Shown here: positions 16,281 to 24,071 of the stretch, one piece after another
Numbering within the stretch: the first letter of the stretch is position 1
Layout: every line of letters begins with the position of its first letter
IMG/VR virus record: IMGVR_UViG_3300006875_000059
Span: 1-36,320 of that record
DNA length: 36,320 nt
Reading direction: 5' to 3' (one strand)
Source of the DNA: a virus
Made by a program: the position numbers and the translations under genes
Notes under the pieces: model-generated
Seen by the model: only the letters and a program-made list of their open reading frames with translations
Database searches by the model: none
What the model was told of the DNA's origin: nothing

Positions 16281-16847
16281 TCACGCTTTGTACACCCTGG
16301 CTTGTTGCCATTCTAAGCCCGGCGCCTCCCTAGCTCTAACGGTCTGACCATCGGGATTGACCCACCACCTTTGACCGGTCAGGGACTTTCTTTGCTTCTC
16401 TATTTGCTCTTGTGAGTGCTTCCTCCCAATTCGACGGCTTCTCAACTTTTCTTTTGTCTCCTCAGAATGGTTTCTACCAGTCCAGTCGCAGATGACTAGA
16501 GGCCGAATTCCACGCTCTTTACAGGTGTTACTTGTTTTCTGATTGCTCTCTTCACGTCTTTTAGTCCCTCGCTGATCAAAGATGAACTTCTCGCGATGAA
16601 TGTAACGATTGGCAAAATCAGGATTTACATCCACTGAGTAAGCTTTTTGGATCTCAATCTCTAGGTTCTGAGCTTCTTCTCTTGTCTCACAAAAGCACAA
16701 GATCTCACGATGAGTTGGCTTAAAGGATTTGTCCCTGAAAGACCCTAAGTAGCCATCCTCAATATCCTCCGTGCTATGGACGCCGATATATGCTCGACCC
16801 CATTGCTCGTAGGACATGTAAACAAAATGAAACATTCTTCGATTCAT
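16281..16847 (-). CDS. GIY-YIG homing endonuclease
   Basis: A free-standing homing endonuclease, 188 residues. The N-terminal nuclease domain shows FVYMS as the GIY strand and AYIGVHS as the YIG strand, then YLGS and a Glu-containing helix (REEAQNLEIEIQKAY). The C-terminal half has paired NUMOD3 DNA-binding motifs (HSEETKEKLRSRRIGRKHS and a second copy), ending in a WWVNPDG-type minor-groove element. The composition is more Lys/Asn/Ile-rich and AT-rich than its neighbours, a sign of separate origin. The start is ATG 16847 or 16835; the frame beyond 16847 lies inside the divergent plus-strand gene. A good sigma70 promoter lies just upstream, inside that neighbour. Confidence 0.85.
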   Translation of the reverse strand: MNRRMFHFVYMSYEQWGRAYIGVHSTEDIEDGYLGSFRDKSFKPTHREILCFCETREEAQNLEIEIQKAYSVDVNPDFANRYIHREKFIFDQRGTKRREESNQKTSNTCKERGIRPLVICDWTGRNHSEETKEKLRSRRIGRKHSQEQIEKQRKSLTGQRWWVNPDGQTVRAREAPGLEWQQARVYKA

Positions 16848-17604
16848 GACCACATCTAGTATAGCTTCTACCCTCGGCCTAAACAAGGGCCAATTCACTC
16901 AGAAGGTCGGGCGCATCATCGACAACAACCGCGCAAATTCCCGTCTCATTGGTGAGCCGCGCGACTTCATCCTGCGAGTCTGCCGTCTCTCTCCAAGATG
17001 GGAGAAGCTGGCGCAGAAGACCGACACGCAGGTCTACCTCCGCTACTTCGACATGGCCGGCGGCCGGAGGGTGAAGATGATCTCCCTCGAGGGAGGAGGC
17101 TCGAAGCAGCCCATCCCCAAGGCCAAGCTCGTGGAATCCCTCTATCCCACGAAGAAGATCGCGACCTCCGCGACGCTAGAGGAGAAGCATTTCAACGCTG
17201 TCAAGGCAGCGATGCGCCGCGGGGTGGAGAAGCAGCTCCGTGACTACAAGGCGACCACGAGCTATCCCATCGAGTGTCTGGTCACCGGCCGTCTCCTCAG
17301 GAAGGGGACGCGCGTCGACGTCGACCACCACGGGAAGCCTTTCGCCCAGATAGCTGACGAGTGGGTGAGCCATAACATGCTGACGTACGCTGACATTGTA
17401 CTCTGTGGGCCTCCGACGGGGAAGAGGATCAAGGAAGACGCTCTGTGGGAGTCGTGGAAGGAGTGGCACCTGGAACACGCCAGGTTCGCAATCGTGTGCG
17501 CGAAGGCCAATAGGTCAAAAGGCGCCGCAGGTTATGCGACGCCAGTAGAGCTCATCGGCTCATTCAAGCCGACTGAGGATGATGAGATTGATCTCGACTT
17601 CTAG
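16846..17604 (+). CDS. DUF3223/DCL-like protein, HNH-related
   Basis: The only plus-strand gene in the window, 252 residues. Its C-terminal half matches the DUF3223/DCL pattern: YPIECLVTGRLL (140-151), VDVDHHGKPF (157-166), a helix IADEWV, and a closing WESWKEWHLEHA...CAKAN block (201-222) that resembles the end of HNH-type modules. The role is unknown, though members occur in many phages and a nucleic-acid function is likely. The N-terminal 35 residues look helical and basic. The protein ends TEDDEIDLDF, an acidic tip with terminal Phe resembling the SSB-like tail. ATG 16846 has no ribosome binding site and sits in a TCATGA palindrome shared with the divergent GIY-YIG start. The stop shares CTAG with the convergent oxygenase gene. 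Confidence 0.65.
   Translation: MTTSSIASTLGLNKGQFTQKVGRIIDNNRANSRLIGEPRDFILRVCRLSPRWEKLAQKTDTQVYLRYFDMAGGRRVKMISLEGGGSKQPIPKAKLVESLYPTKKIATSATLEEKHFNAVKAAMRRGVEKQLRDYKATTSYPIECLVTGRLLRKGTRVDVDHHGKPFAQIADEWVSHNMLTYADIVLCGPPTGKRIKEDALWESWKEWHLEHARFAIVCAKANRSKGAAGYATPVELIGSFKPTEDDEIDLDF
16858..16886 (-). promoter_or_regulatory. Sigma70-type promoter for the GIY-YIG gene
   Basis: Minus-strand TTGTTT (16881-16886), exactly 17 bases, then TATACT (16858-16863) is the best host-type promoter in the window. It points at the homing endonuclease ATG 11-23 bases downstream, so the transcript would have almost no leader. It is embedded in the first codons of the plus-strand DUF3223-like gene. Confidence 0.55.
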
Positions 17605-18170
17605 TAGAGATTGGTGACAACACTAATGCGATCCCTCTCAGAGAGGTTGGGCTCCACCGAGTGGAGGATGTGCCCCGGAAAGAGGTAGAGCCGCCCCTCC
17701 TCGGGGACCACCTGATGGACGAGCTGCTGCGGAGGGTAGATGGCGTTGTGCGCATCAGTCCGCACGAGGGTGAGGACAGCGTTAGGGTCCGGGAGGTCCG
17801 TGTAGTAGACTGCGGTCACGAGGGATCCGCCGTGACTGTGGATGGCGTTAGACGAGTTGTACTTGTTGATGTTTGCCCACCACGCAATCGACGAGTGGCG
17901 AGTGGCGAGATTTTCTTCTGGGACGATGACATCCTCGTAGAACTGGCGACACCCGTCGATCACATCTCGGAGAGCTGAGTACTCCTCCAGAGGCTCCTCA
18001 AGAGTCGGACTCTGCCACCCGCCCAGATTGCTCTTCTGTACTCCAGGACAGTTCCGTCGGTATTCCAAACAGTCTCGTCGAACATCCTCCAAGTCCACAG
18101 AGAGACGGGTGGAGTAGATGAAGATTGGAAAGAGGTAGTCCCTCTTGAGATCAGCGAAGGACCGTGTCAT
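17601..18170 (-). CDS. 2OG-Fe(II) oxygenase, Oxy_5-type
   Basis: Probable 2-oxoglutarate and Fe(II)-dependent dioxygenase, 189 residues, of the short phage-associated group (Pfam 2OG-FeII_Oxy_5). Visible signs are the double-stranded beta-helix metal site IHSHGGSLVTAVYY (His111/His113 region) and the late LYLFPGHILHSVEPN (His170), followed by RISVVTN with the Arg that binds 2-oxoglutarate. Substrate unknown. It is the last of three consecutive oxygenase genes and overlaps the previous one by 20 bases. Its stop overlaps that of the plus-strand DUF3223-like gene. Members of this family are frequent in cyanophages near structural genes. Confidence 0.85.
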   Translation of the reverse strand: MTRSFADLKRDYLFPIFIYSTRLSVDLEDVRRDCLEYRRNCPGVQKSNLGGWQSPTLEEPLEEYSALRDVIDGCRQFYEDVIVPEENLATRHSSIAWWANINKYNSSNAIHSHGGSLVTAVYYTDLPDPNAVLTLVRTDAHNAIYPPQQLVHQVVPEEGRLYLFPGHILHSVEPNLSERDRISVVTNLY

Positions 18171-18879
18171 GAGTGGTGATGAGCTTCTGGGTGTAGAACC
18201 AGCCGGTGACGATGTACTTATCGTTTGAGATCGGTCTGCAACCTCGGTGTTTGTAGCTCCACGTTGCGGGGAAGAGGAGCAGTTTCCCGGTCTCGGGCTT
18301 TACCCTCACCCCGCAAGAGAACTCAGTCTCGCCCCCTTCGTGAACGTCATTGAGGTACCAGATGAACGTGATAATGCGGGAGTCTCCGTCGGATGTCACG
18401 TGAGAGTCGTCGTGCCACACGTAACCCTCACCGACCCGTGTCCTCTGGATATTGTAGCCCGTGTCCTGAACGTTAAGCATCTCCGGACCCAGACCGTTGG
18501 GCAGGCCAGCGACGTATCCATCTGTGTGCTCTGAGAGGGACCGGTACAACGTGCCATCCTCTTCGGCATAGTCTTCGATGTCGCTGATGAAGAGGTCCAT
18601 GGACACTTTCATCCCGGTCACGCCGCTGAACGTTAACCCTGGATGCTTTCTATCATCTTCTTCGAATTTCTTGATGAGGCCCTCACAGAACTCCTCACTT
18701 AGAGCGTTGGGTATCTCCTTGATGTAGGGATCAGAAAGGCTCACCAAGGGTGGCGACCCAAGAGCGTCTGACTCGTCCAGGCTCAGTAGAACAAACGGGG
18801 CTGTGTATTTGATGACCGGTGTAGACTGTGACGGTTCCTCGTTTTGCTGGGGTGACCAGAACTTTGTCCAGATACTCAT
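18151..18879 (-). CDS. 2OG-Fe(II) oxygenase, prolyl-4-hydroxylase-like
   Basis: Probable hydroxylase of 242 residues. The metal and cosubstrate ligands are clear: YVWHDDSH (His156, Asp158), WYLNDVHEGGETEF (the P4H-type strand), LLFPATWSYKHRG (His211) and KYIVTGW (Lys221 binding 2-oxoglutarate). This is the arrangement of prolyl-4-hydroxylase alpha-subunit-like enzymes. The first 149 bases overlap the preceding oxygenase gene in another frame. The N-terminal 45 residues add no recognisable fold, so a later start (for example GTG near 18745) is possible. The substrate is unknown; collagen-like and Pro/Gly-rich fibre proteins upstream in the same direction are candidates. Confidence 0.83.
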   Translation of the reverse strand: MSIWTKFWSPQQNEEPSQSTPVIKYTAPFVLLSLDESDALGSPPLVSLSDPYIKEIPNALSEEFCEGLIKKFEEDDRKHPGLTFSGVTGMKVSMDLFISDIEDYAEEDGTLYRSLSEHTDGYVAGLPNGLGPEMLNVQDTGYNIQRTRVGEGYVWHDDSHVTSDGDSRIITFIWYLNDVHEGGETEFSCGVRVKPETGKLLLFPATWSYKHRGCRPISNDKYIVTGWFYTQKLITTHDTVLR

Positions 18880-19465
18880 CGCTTTCGTAGTTGAAGAAGG
18901 GGAAGTTTTTGTTGGCGTGGCTCAGTGCTCGGCTGCAGAGGGCTTGGAATTCTGGGCAGTCTACGGCCGAGTCATTCTCGCGCACCCTCCAGAAGGCAGT
19001 TCCTTGTCCCTCCGACTCCTCGTGAAGCCAGATGTTTGCCACCAAGTTGTTGCGACTAGTATAGAGTTGATCCGTGTGAGGGAACATGCATGGGAACGGG
19101 AACCTCTTCTCTGGATCAACGACCATAATGTTCGCCCACGGCCGCGCCGCCCTAGGAGTGATCTCGCTCTCTAGATACTTTTCGTTCATCTCTGCCAGGA
19201 GATTCTCCATTGGACGGAGCATGTCAAAGATGACGGCTTGCTTGAGAAAGGGGTTGACCCCGTGGAGATCCGGACTCGACTCGTATATGGGGCACTGCTG
19301 AGTGACCTCATCGAACAGGTCCAGGTTCTCCCACACGTCGTGAAGAACCCACACTTTCCAGTGGTCCCCGTGGGTGAACTCCTCTACGCTCACATCACTA
19401 AGGGACTTGACTCTGGAAGCTTCTCTGATAGTGTCGTTTTGAATGAAAGCGGTTTGCCTGAGCAT
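18731..19465 (-). CDS. 2OG-Fe(II) oxygenase-like protein (DUF6445-like)
   Basis: 244 residues with a divergent 2OG oxygenase pattern: FPHTDQLY (His130, Asp132), NIWLHEESEGQGTAF as the central strands, then VTVYTGHQIHSP (His221) and RVRRSWVATLG supplying the basic 2-oxoglutarate ligand. The spacing and the late HSP motif resemble the DUF6445-type group; that family name is tentative. It follows the fibre-assembly gene with a TAATG overlap, so the three oxygenases are read from the end of the tail-fibre transcript. Probably cytosolic; substrate unknown. Confidence 0.7.
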   Translation of the reverse strand: MLRQTAFIQNDTIREASRVKSLSDVSVEEFTHGDHWKVWVLHDVWENLDLFDEVTQQCPIYESSPDLHGVNPFLKQAVIFDMLRPMENLLAEMNEKYLESEITPRAARPWANIMVVDPEKRFPFPCMFPHTDQLYTSRNNLVANIWLHEESEGQGTAFWRVRENDSAVDCPEFQALCSRALSHANKNFPFFNYESDEYLDKVLVTPAKRGTVTVYTGHQIHSPVCSTEPGRVRRSWVATLGEPF

Positions 19466-20190
19466 TAGGGGACTGGATTGATGTTTGGATTGAAGTCGTA
19501 GAGGTCGGCGGGGCTAGTAGCAGCGTTGATCTCGTTGGTCTTCGAAGTGACTTCCCCGTCGATATAGGTCTGATAGCCACCGAGGGTCAAGCCCAAGTAG
19601 TCGGCTGTAGGCAGGTCCTCGGGACTTGCGGAGCCCAGGAGTTGGATCACAGAATAGATCCGCGCCTCATTGTCCACAGCCTGAGCGCCGCTCTCCTGCA
19701 CGAGGGAAATCAGCTGGCTCTGGGCTTGTGATAGGCTCTCAGTGTAGGTAAAAGAGGCGACAACCCAAGTGGAGCCGGTCCACTGCAAGGTCTGATACTC
19801 CAGATCGACAGACGGTGGCGGAGTGATGGTGGTGTATGGCGGCTGAACTGGGTTAGGTGTGAAGATGACGATCTGAGCGCCAATGTCGTAGACCACACCC
19901 TGGTAGTAGTTGTCGTCAATGGTGGAGTAGTAGTATGCAGGGTTCTGCTGAGCGTAGATGATCGCCTGCGCTTGGTTGTAGTAGGTTTGGAAAGGAGCAA
20001 ACGATGTGATTGGTACGTTGGGTGGTTTGATTCCAGAGAATGGATCGTAGACAGGCTCTACAAAACCTTCCACACCATTCCATTGTACAGCATGAATGCT
20101 GGGGTCGATACCTGTAAAGTCCACCCCAAATGCGGCAATGCCGTCGATCACGACGGATCCGTCGCTGGGGATCATTCCTACAATAGCCAT
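19465..20190 (-). CDS. Putative tail-fibre assembly/chaperone-type protein
   Basis: 241 residues. The N-terminus (IPSDGSVVIDGIAAFG, then IDPSIHAVQWNG) resembles the start of phage fibre-assembly and tail-adaptor proteins. The middle is Tyr/Gln/Pro-rich with NPAYYYSTIDDNYYQG. The C-terminal 80 residues look helical with many Gln/Ser and include LGLTLGGYQTYIDGEV. The genomic place, directly after a knob-bearing fibre gene, fits a chaperone for that fibre. The 162-residue protein at 26348-26836 has the same general build. It is tightly spaced with both neighbours. Confidence 0.5.
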   Translation of the reverse strand: MAIVGMIPSDGSVVIDGIAAFGVDFTGIDPSIHAVQWNGVEGFVEPVYDPFSGIKPPNVPITSFAPFQTYYNQAQAIIYAQQNPAYYYSTIDDNYYQGVVYDIGAQIVIFTPNPVQPPYTTITPPPSVDLEYQTLQWTGSTWVVASFTYTESLSQAQSQLISLVQESGAQAVDNEARIYSVIQLLGSASPEDLPTADYLGLTLGGYQTYIDGEVTSKTNEINAATSPADLYDFNPNINPVP

Positions 20191-20192
20191 TG

Positions 20193-20507
20193 TTAAGCGG
20201 GGGGTAGTTCGATGAATGGGGTTGGTGGCAATTCAGACACTTCTGAACGAAGAATCATGTTAGCCAGGATGTGGTTGGTAGTGTCTGATTTCTTCACAAC
20301 CTCATTTCTCATGCTCTCCACGGCAGCGTTGGTTCCCCTTTGCTGAGCAGAGTTCTCGATCAGGAGGAGAGGGATGGTGGTCACGATACACTGCTTATTG
20401 TCTATCTCTCGACCAGTGTTTACATCGTGACCGCGAATCGTTGTGTACCAGGCGCAGTCGTGCTCGATACAGGGTTTCCGTAGTAGTGGACAGATGGTTT
20501 TTGCCAT
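20193..20507 (-). CDS. Hypothetical Cys-rich small protein, 104 aa
   Basis: The N-terminal 40 residues hold a regular cysteine set: C6PLLRKPC13, C18 after four residues (IEHDC), and C40 after KQ. This could bind zinc or an iron-sulphur cluster. The rest is helical and polar, ending in a Pro/Glu-rich tail. Small proteins beginning KxxCPLLRKPC are familiar from cyanophage-like genomes but have no assigned function. It lies two bases from each neighbour, inside the fibre block. Confidence 0.6.
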   Translation of the reverse strand: MAKTICPLLRKPCIEHDCAWYTTIRGHDVNTGREIDNKQCIVTTIPLLLIENSAQQRGTNAAVESMRNEVVKKSDTTNHILANMILRSEVSELPPTPFIELPPA

Positions 20508-20509
20508 GT

Positions 20510-21304
20510 TTAGGTCTTGGTGCAGATGATGCCGTCAGCGTACGAGACAGCGAGGTTGATTGGATTCCCCGAGAATCCGGCGGAACCAGAAACGCCCGAG
20601 CTGAACCCGTGTGAGTGTGAGGATGATCCGCCGTTGAAGTTCGCGCTTCCTGACACACTGTGAGAGTGGCTTCCGTTTCCGCCTTTGGCATTGGTATCGA
20701 TGTTACCAGCACCTACCTGAGTGTTTCCGTTAGCTTGGCACTTAGTCTGAGAGGCGTACGTGCAGCTGTACAGCTGGTGGTTGTGGGAACCAAACTGGCC
20801 CTCAGAAACCGTTGCCGGCGACGCAGACAGACCACCCAGACTGATGTTACCCGAGGAAGTAACGTTCGCATCGTTTGTTTGCCCGCTGACCGAGAGACCG
20901 GAAAGAGACACCGAGCCGGTCACCGATTGACTGGTGAAGGCGGATGTGAAGGAGACGGATCCACCAGTCCCTCCTCCTTGCCCGTCGGTGAGGCGGAGAG
21001 CCCTGCCCTCGAACCCTGTCGATTGGACCCACCCAGTTGGTGCGGATGCCATCATGAAGATCATCTTCGCTCCGGACGGGATCGGAGGATCCGGAACAGC
21101 GGAACCGGAGATGGTAACAACTCCAACTCCGCTTGGGGGGCTGATCGAGATGTTGCTACCAGCAACGATCTTGGTGGTGTTGGTTGCGGAGTCAACACTC
21201 ACAGTTCCATCAGCGGTGATGGAGATACCGGCTCCGGCTTTGACGGAGCCCGTTACCCCTGGACCGCCAGGGACGTCCATGAGTTGAGCCTTATTTAGAG
21301 CCAT
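20510..21304 (-). CDS. Short tail-fibre/knob protein with His-x-His clusters
   Basis: 264 residues. It has a type-B anchor (MALNKAQLMDVPGG), one shaft unit GSVKAGAGISITADGTVSV, a Tail-Collar-like segment (IPSGAKMIFMMASAPTGW), then Ser/Gly-rich strands. His clusters at GSHNHQL, GSHSHSV and SSHSHGF resemble the metal-binding HxH sites of T4 gp12-like fibres. It should form a trimeric receptor-binding or accessory fibre on the virion. It is the first gene after a GGGTAAAA motif. The collar part is divergent. Confidence 0.7.
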   Translation of the reverse strand: MALNKAQLMDVPGGPGVTGSVKAGAGISITADGTVSVDSATNTTKIVAGSNISISPPSGVGVVTISGSAVPDPPIPSGAKMIFMMASAPTGWVQSTGFEGRALRLTDGQGGGTGGSVSFTSAFTSQSVTGSVSLSGLSVSGQTNDANVTSSGNISLGGLSASPATVSEGQFGSHNHQLYSCTYASQTKCQANGNTQVGAGNIDTNAKGGNGSHSHSVSGSANFNGGSSSHSHGFSSGVSGSAGFSGNPINLAVSYADGIICTKT

Positions 21305-21327
21305 TACATTCTAGGATCGTGGGATGA

Positions 21328-21335
21328 TTTTACCC
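21328..21335 (-). promoter_or_regulatory. GGGTAAAA motif, candidate late promoter
   Basis: It directly follows the TGA of the 909-residue fibre gene and lies 23 bases before ATG 21304. The gap of 31 bases holds nothing else recognisable, and no ribosome binding site is evident. Confidence 0.5.
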
Positions 21336-24065
21336 TCAGGTGAGAACCCCGATGAGTACCCGGCCTGAGAAACTCGCACCGCGCGGCGGGGGAGATGTGA
21401 AGGTGATCATGGAGATGAGCCCGTCGTAGCTATAAGCTGTTTCTGGGGCTTGAGTGACACCTCCAATATCTATGAAGAGAGAGACCGTGTCGCCTGCAAA
21501 TCCGAGATTCCCGCCGTCGTAAGTCAGGACGAACGCTGTCTGGACCCCATCAAACTGGGGGCTTATGTCAGTCAGCATTTTGAGCTTGATCTCACCACCG
21601 GATGGAACGGAGAGCACACCGTCCTGATCAATTCTGAGACCAGCGCCAACCTTGACACCGCCGATGACGGTCGCGGTTGCTGGAGTCAGATAAATACCGC
21701 CGGCTTGCGTGAGGCCTATTCCGTTGTTTGGTGCGACGAATACTCCACCGATGTCCGTTGCGGTAGCGGTTGAGAGGGTGAAAGATGCCTTCTTTCCGAG
21801 ACCGTTGGAGGTCAACGCGTCCGTGGTGACAATGACGATACCGTCATTGGTGCTGGAGACGTCTGTGTAGACGCTATCGAACTCCGCCTGGATTTGCTCT
21901 ATGCCTTGTTGGACATTGGTGGCAGAGAGACCGGCCACTGGGGAGAGGCTGACGTTCTCTGCCGCGACGTCACGGCTCTCGTAGTCAATTGTGATCCACT
22001 CGGCGGTGCCGGTGTCATTCTGCACGATGAACCAGTCACCGGACTGGACTCCGGAGGCTGGGAGAACCGCTCCGGGAGGTCCAAATCCCCCGCCGACAAT
22101 GACAATGACGTAGTAGTTGTCGGGGACACTCGCCGCTTGGGGGGCTTGGAAACCAGCGACAAAGCCTGCGTTAGCACCCGCTGCGGTGACGGACACGACC
22201 ACACCGGTGTTTGAATTGTAGGTTCCGGCGAGAACGTTGGCACCGACGAGTGACTCGATCTTCGCATTCAGCTGGTTCGCCGCCTGCTGCGTGATGGCGA
22301 GGGACTGGGAGTTACCAGTGAAGTCGTTCGTGAGCTGAACGATACCTCTATCAGCAATAGACGCGTAGTCTAAGCCGAGACTGAGAGTGGTGCCGTCATT
22401 GTCCGTCAGTTGGGGCTGCGAGACCTTGATCTGTAAGCCGTCTGTGGTGGCCTCACAGAACTCAATCCGGTCCTGCGCCTGCAGTTCTACAGCTTCTAAG
22501 GCTGTCTGCACATTTCCGGCGAACTCGATGCCTGGGATAGGGACAACCGAGATGTTTACCGCCTGCTGTGAGGCATTCTCGTAGTCGATGAGGAACCAGA
22601 CAGCGGGAGTTGAATCTGCTTGGCAGATGTACCAGTCACCAGCGCCAGCGTAGGTGCCAGTCCCGTCAGGACCCTGGTCACCTGGGATGGTCACGATGAC
22701 ATAGTAGTTGTCAATCGACGAGGAAGGAGGAGGGAGATTCTCACCCACCACGAATCCCTTGTTCAAACCCGCGGGCGTGGCGTAAACGAGTCGTCCAAAT
22801 CTCGCGTTGTAGGTGCCAGCGAGAATGTTGACACCGGCAACCGCCGTGATCTTGCTGTTCAGGATGTTTGCGCCTTCCTGACTGAAGGCGGTGTTGGGGT
22901 CCTTGCCGTTAAAGTCCGAGGTGATACTGAGATCCAGCCACCCTGTGGTGTTGCTGTAGTCAAAGCCTTTCCGGGGAATCACACCGCCGATTGTGCTACT
23001 CGACTCAGTCTGAGCATTGTAGAATGCCGGCTGGAGGTAGATAGTGCCCTCAGTTGTTATCGGACCACCCAGCAGACCAACCCCGGTACGGATCTCGTAC
23101 ACGGTGCCTCGTCCTGCGTTAAGCCCCTGAGAGCCGCCGCCGCCGAGCTCAACCCATTGGCTGCTATTGATGTCAGTGTAGAAGATATAGAAGATGCCGT
23201 CGTCGTCGTCCCACCACAGCATTCCAGGGTAGGGATTGGCTGGTTTGGTGGGGGAGATTGTCGCACCACCAATGCCTGTTCTGAAGAGCTGCGTAATCTG
23301 GTAGAGTGCGCTCTGGACGTTAGTGGATGTTAGGGGAGCCTGCGGCAGGCTTTGAACTTCGGAAGCGGTAATAGTCCCCTTGGAAACGGCCTCTGACCAG
23401 CGAACGGTCTCTGAGACGATCCAGTTTCCGTTCTCGATCTGAACGTCTGGAGCGTTGTAGTCTCCGGCGACGTAGGGATTGCCAGGTTTGTTGACGATGA
23501 ACATGTCACCGCCGTTTGCTTTCGAAGGCACCGGGAGACGCTCACCCAACCGATAGCCATGCTGCAGACCGGTGAGGCTGACAAAGGAGATGAATCCCTC
23601 TTCCGCATTGTAGTATCCGCACCACACCAGAGCGTCAGTGAACAACTGATCCTGGCCAGCCTGAAGATAGTTGAGTGCCTCTACAATGTTTGTATGCTGA
23701 GGGACAGTGCAAGCGTCGAGATTGCCGATCTGGTTCTGTAGGATTCGGCCGGCGTTCCCCGACAGAGCTTCGTAGTCAGAATCCGAAGTAAGACTGGACG
23801 TGAGCTTGACGATGCCGCTCTGAAACTGGTTGGCTTCGCGGATACGGACATTGTTAGCGTCAGTGAGTCTTCCAGTGACGTCAACGGTAAACTGACCGAC
23901 TGTGACTTCGTCCCCGTACGTTCCTGGAACGATCTCCGTTGCTACGCCGACTATCCGCCAAATCCCAACGCTTTGATCCCAGCGGTACTGGGTCGTCCCT
24001 GGAGGGCACGGGTTGGGATAGAGCTGCCCATTGATTGGATTGTCAGGGAAGTTAAGCTGAGCCAT
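21336..24065 (-). CDS. Large tail-fibre protein with three repeat domains
   Basis: 909 residues. It has a type-A anchor at the N-terminus (FPDNPINGQLYPNP...QYRWDQ). Three repeats of about 110-150 residues follow, each running from a GTYN/GYYN start through a GFVxG or GYRLGE loop and a DNYYVIV or GDMFIV strand to GDWxI and a closing 'TNVQSALxxI' helix. Two or three shaft units such as IGGVKVGAGLRIDQDGVLSV come next, and the last 75 residues are the recurring C-terminal module (DISPQFDGVQTAF...GGVTQ...SPPPRGASFSG). It probably forms a long side fibre or adhesin exposed on the virion. The gene before it ends seven bases upstream, so the two share a transcript. Confidence 0.78.
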   Translation of the reverse strand: MAQLNFPDNPINGQLYPNPCPPGTTQYRWDQSVGIWRIVGVATEIVPGTYGDEVTVGQFTVDVTGRLTDANNVRIREANQFQSGIVKLTSSLTSDSDYEALSGNAGRILQNQIGNLDACTVPQHTNIVEALNYLQAGQDQLFTDALVWCGYYNAEEGFISFVSLTGLQHGYRLGERLPVPSKANGGDMFIVNKPGNPYVAGDYNAPDVQIENGNWIVSETVRWSEAVSKGTITASEVQSLPQAPLTSTNVQSALYQITQLFRTGIGGATISPTKPANPYPGMLWWDDDDGIFYIFYTDINSSQWVELGGGGSQGLNAGRGTVYEIRTGVGLLGGPITTEGTIYLQPAFYNAQTESSSTIGGVIPRKGFDYSNTTGWLDLSITSDFNGKDPNTAFSQEGANILNSKITAVAGVNILAGTYNARFGRLVYATPAGLNKGFVVGENLPPPSSSIDNYYVIVTIPGDQGPDGTGTYAGAGDWYICQADSTPAVWFLIDYENASQQAVNISVVPIPGIEFAGNVQTALEAVELQAQDRIEFCEATTDGLQIKVSQPQLTDNDGTTLSLGLDYASIADRGIVQLTNDFTGNSQSLAITQQAANQLNAKIESLVGANVLAGTYNSNTGVVVSVTAAGANAGFVAGFQAPQAASVPDNYYVIVIVGGGFGPPGAVLPASGVQSGDWFIVQNDTGTAEWITIDYESRDVAAENVSLSPVAGLSATNVQQGIEQIQAEFDSVYTDVSSTNDGIVIVTTDALTSNGLGKKASFTLSTATATDIGGVFVAPNNGIGLTQAGGIYLTPATATVIGGVKVGAGLRIDQDGVLSVPSGGEIKLKMLTDISPQFDGVQTAFVLTYDGGNLGFAGDTVSLFIDIGGVTQAPETAYSYDGLISMITFTSPPPRGASFSGRVLIGVLT

Positions 24066-24071
24066 CGGTTA

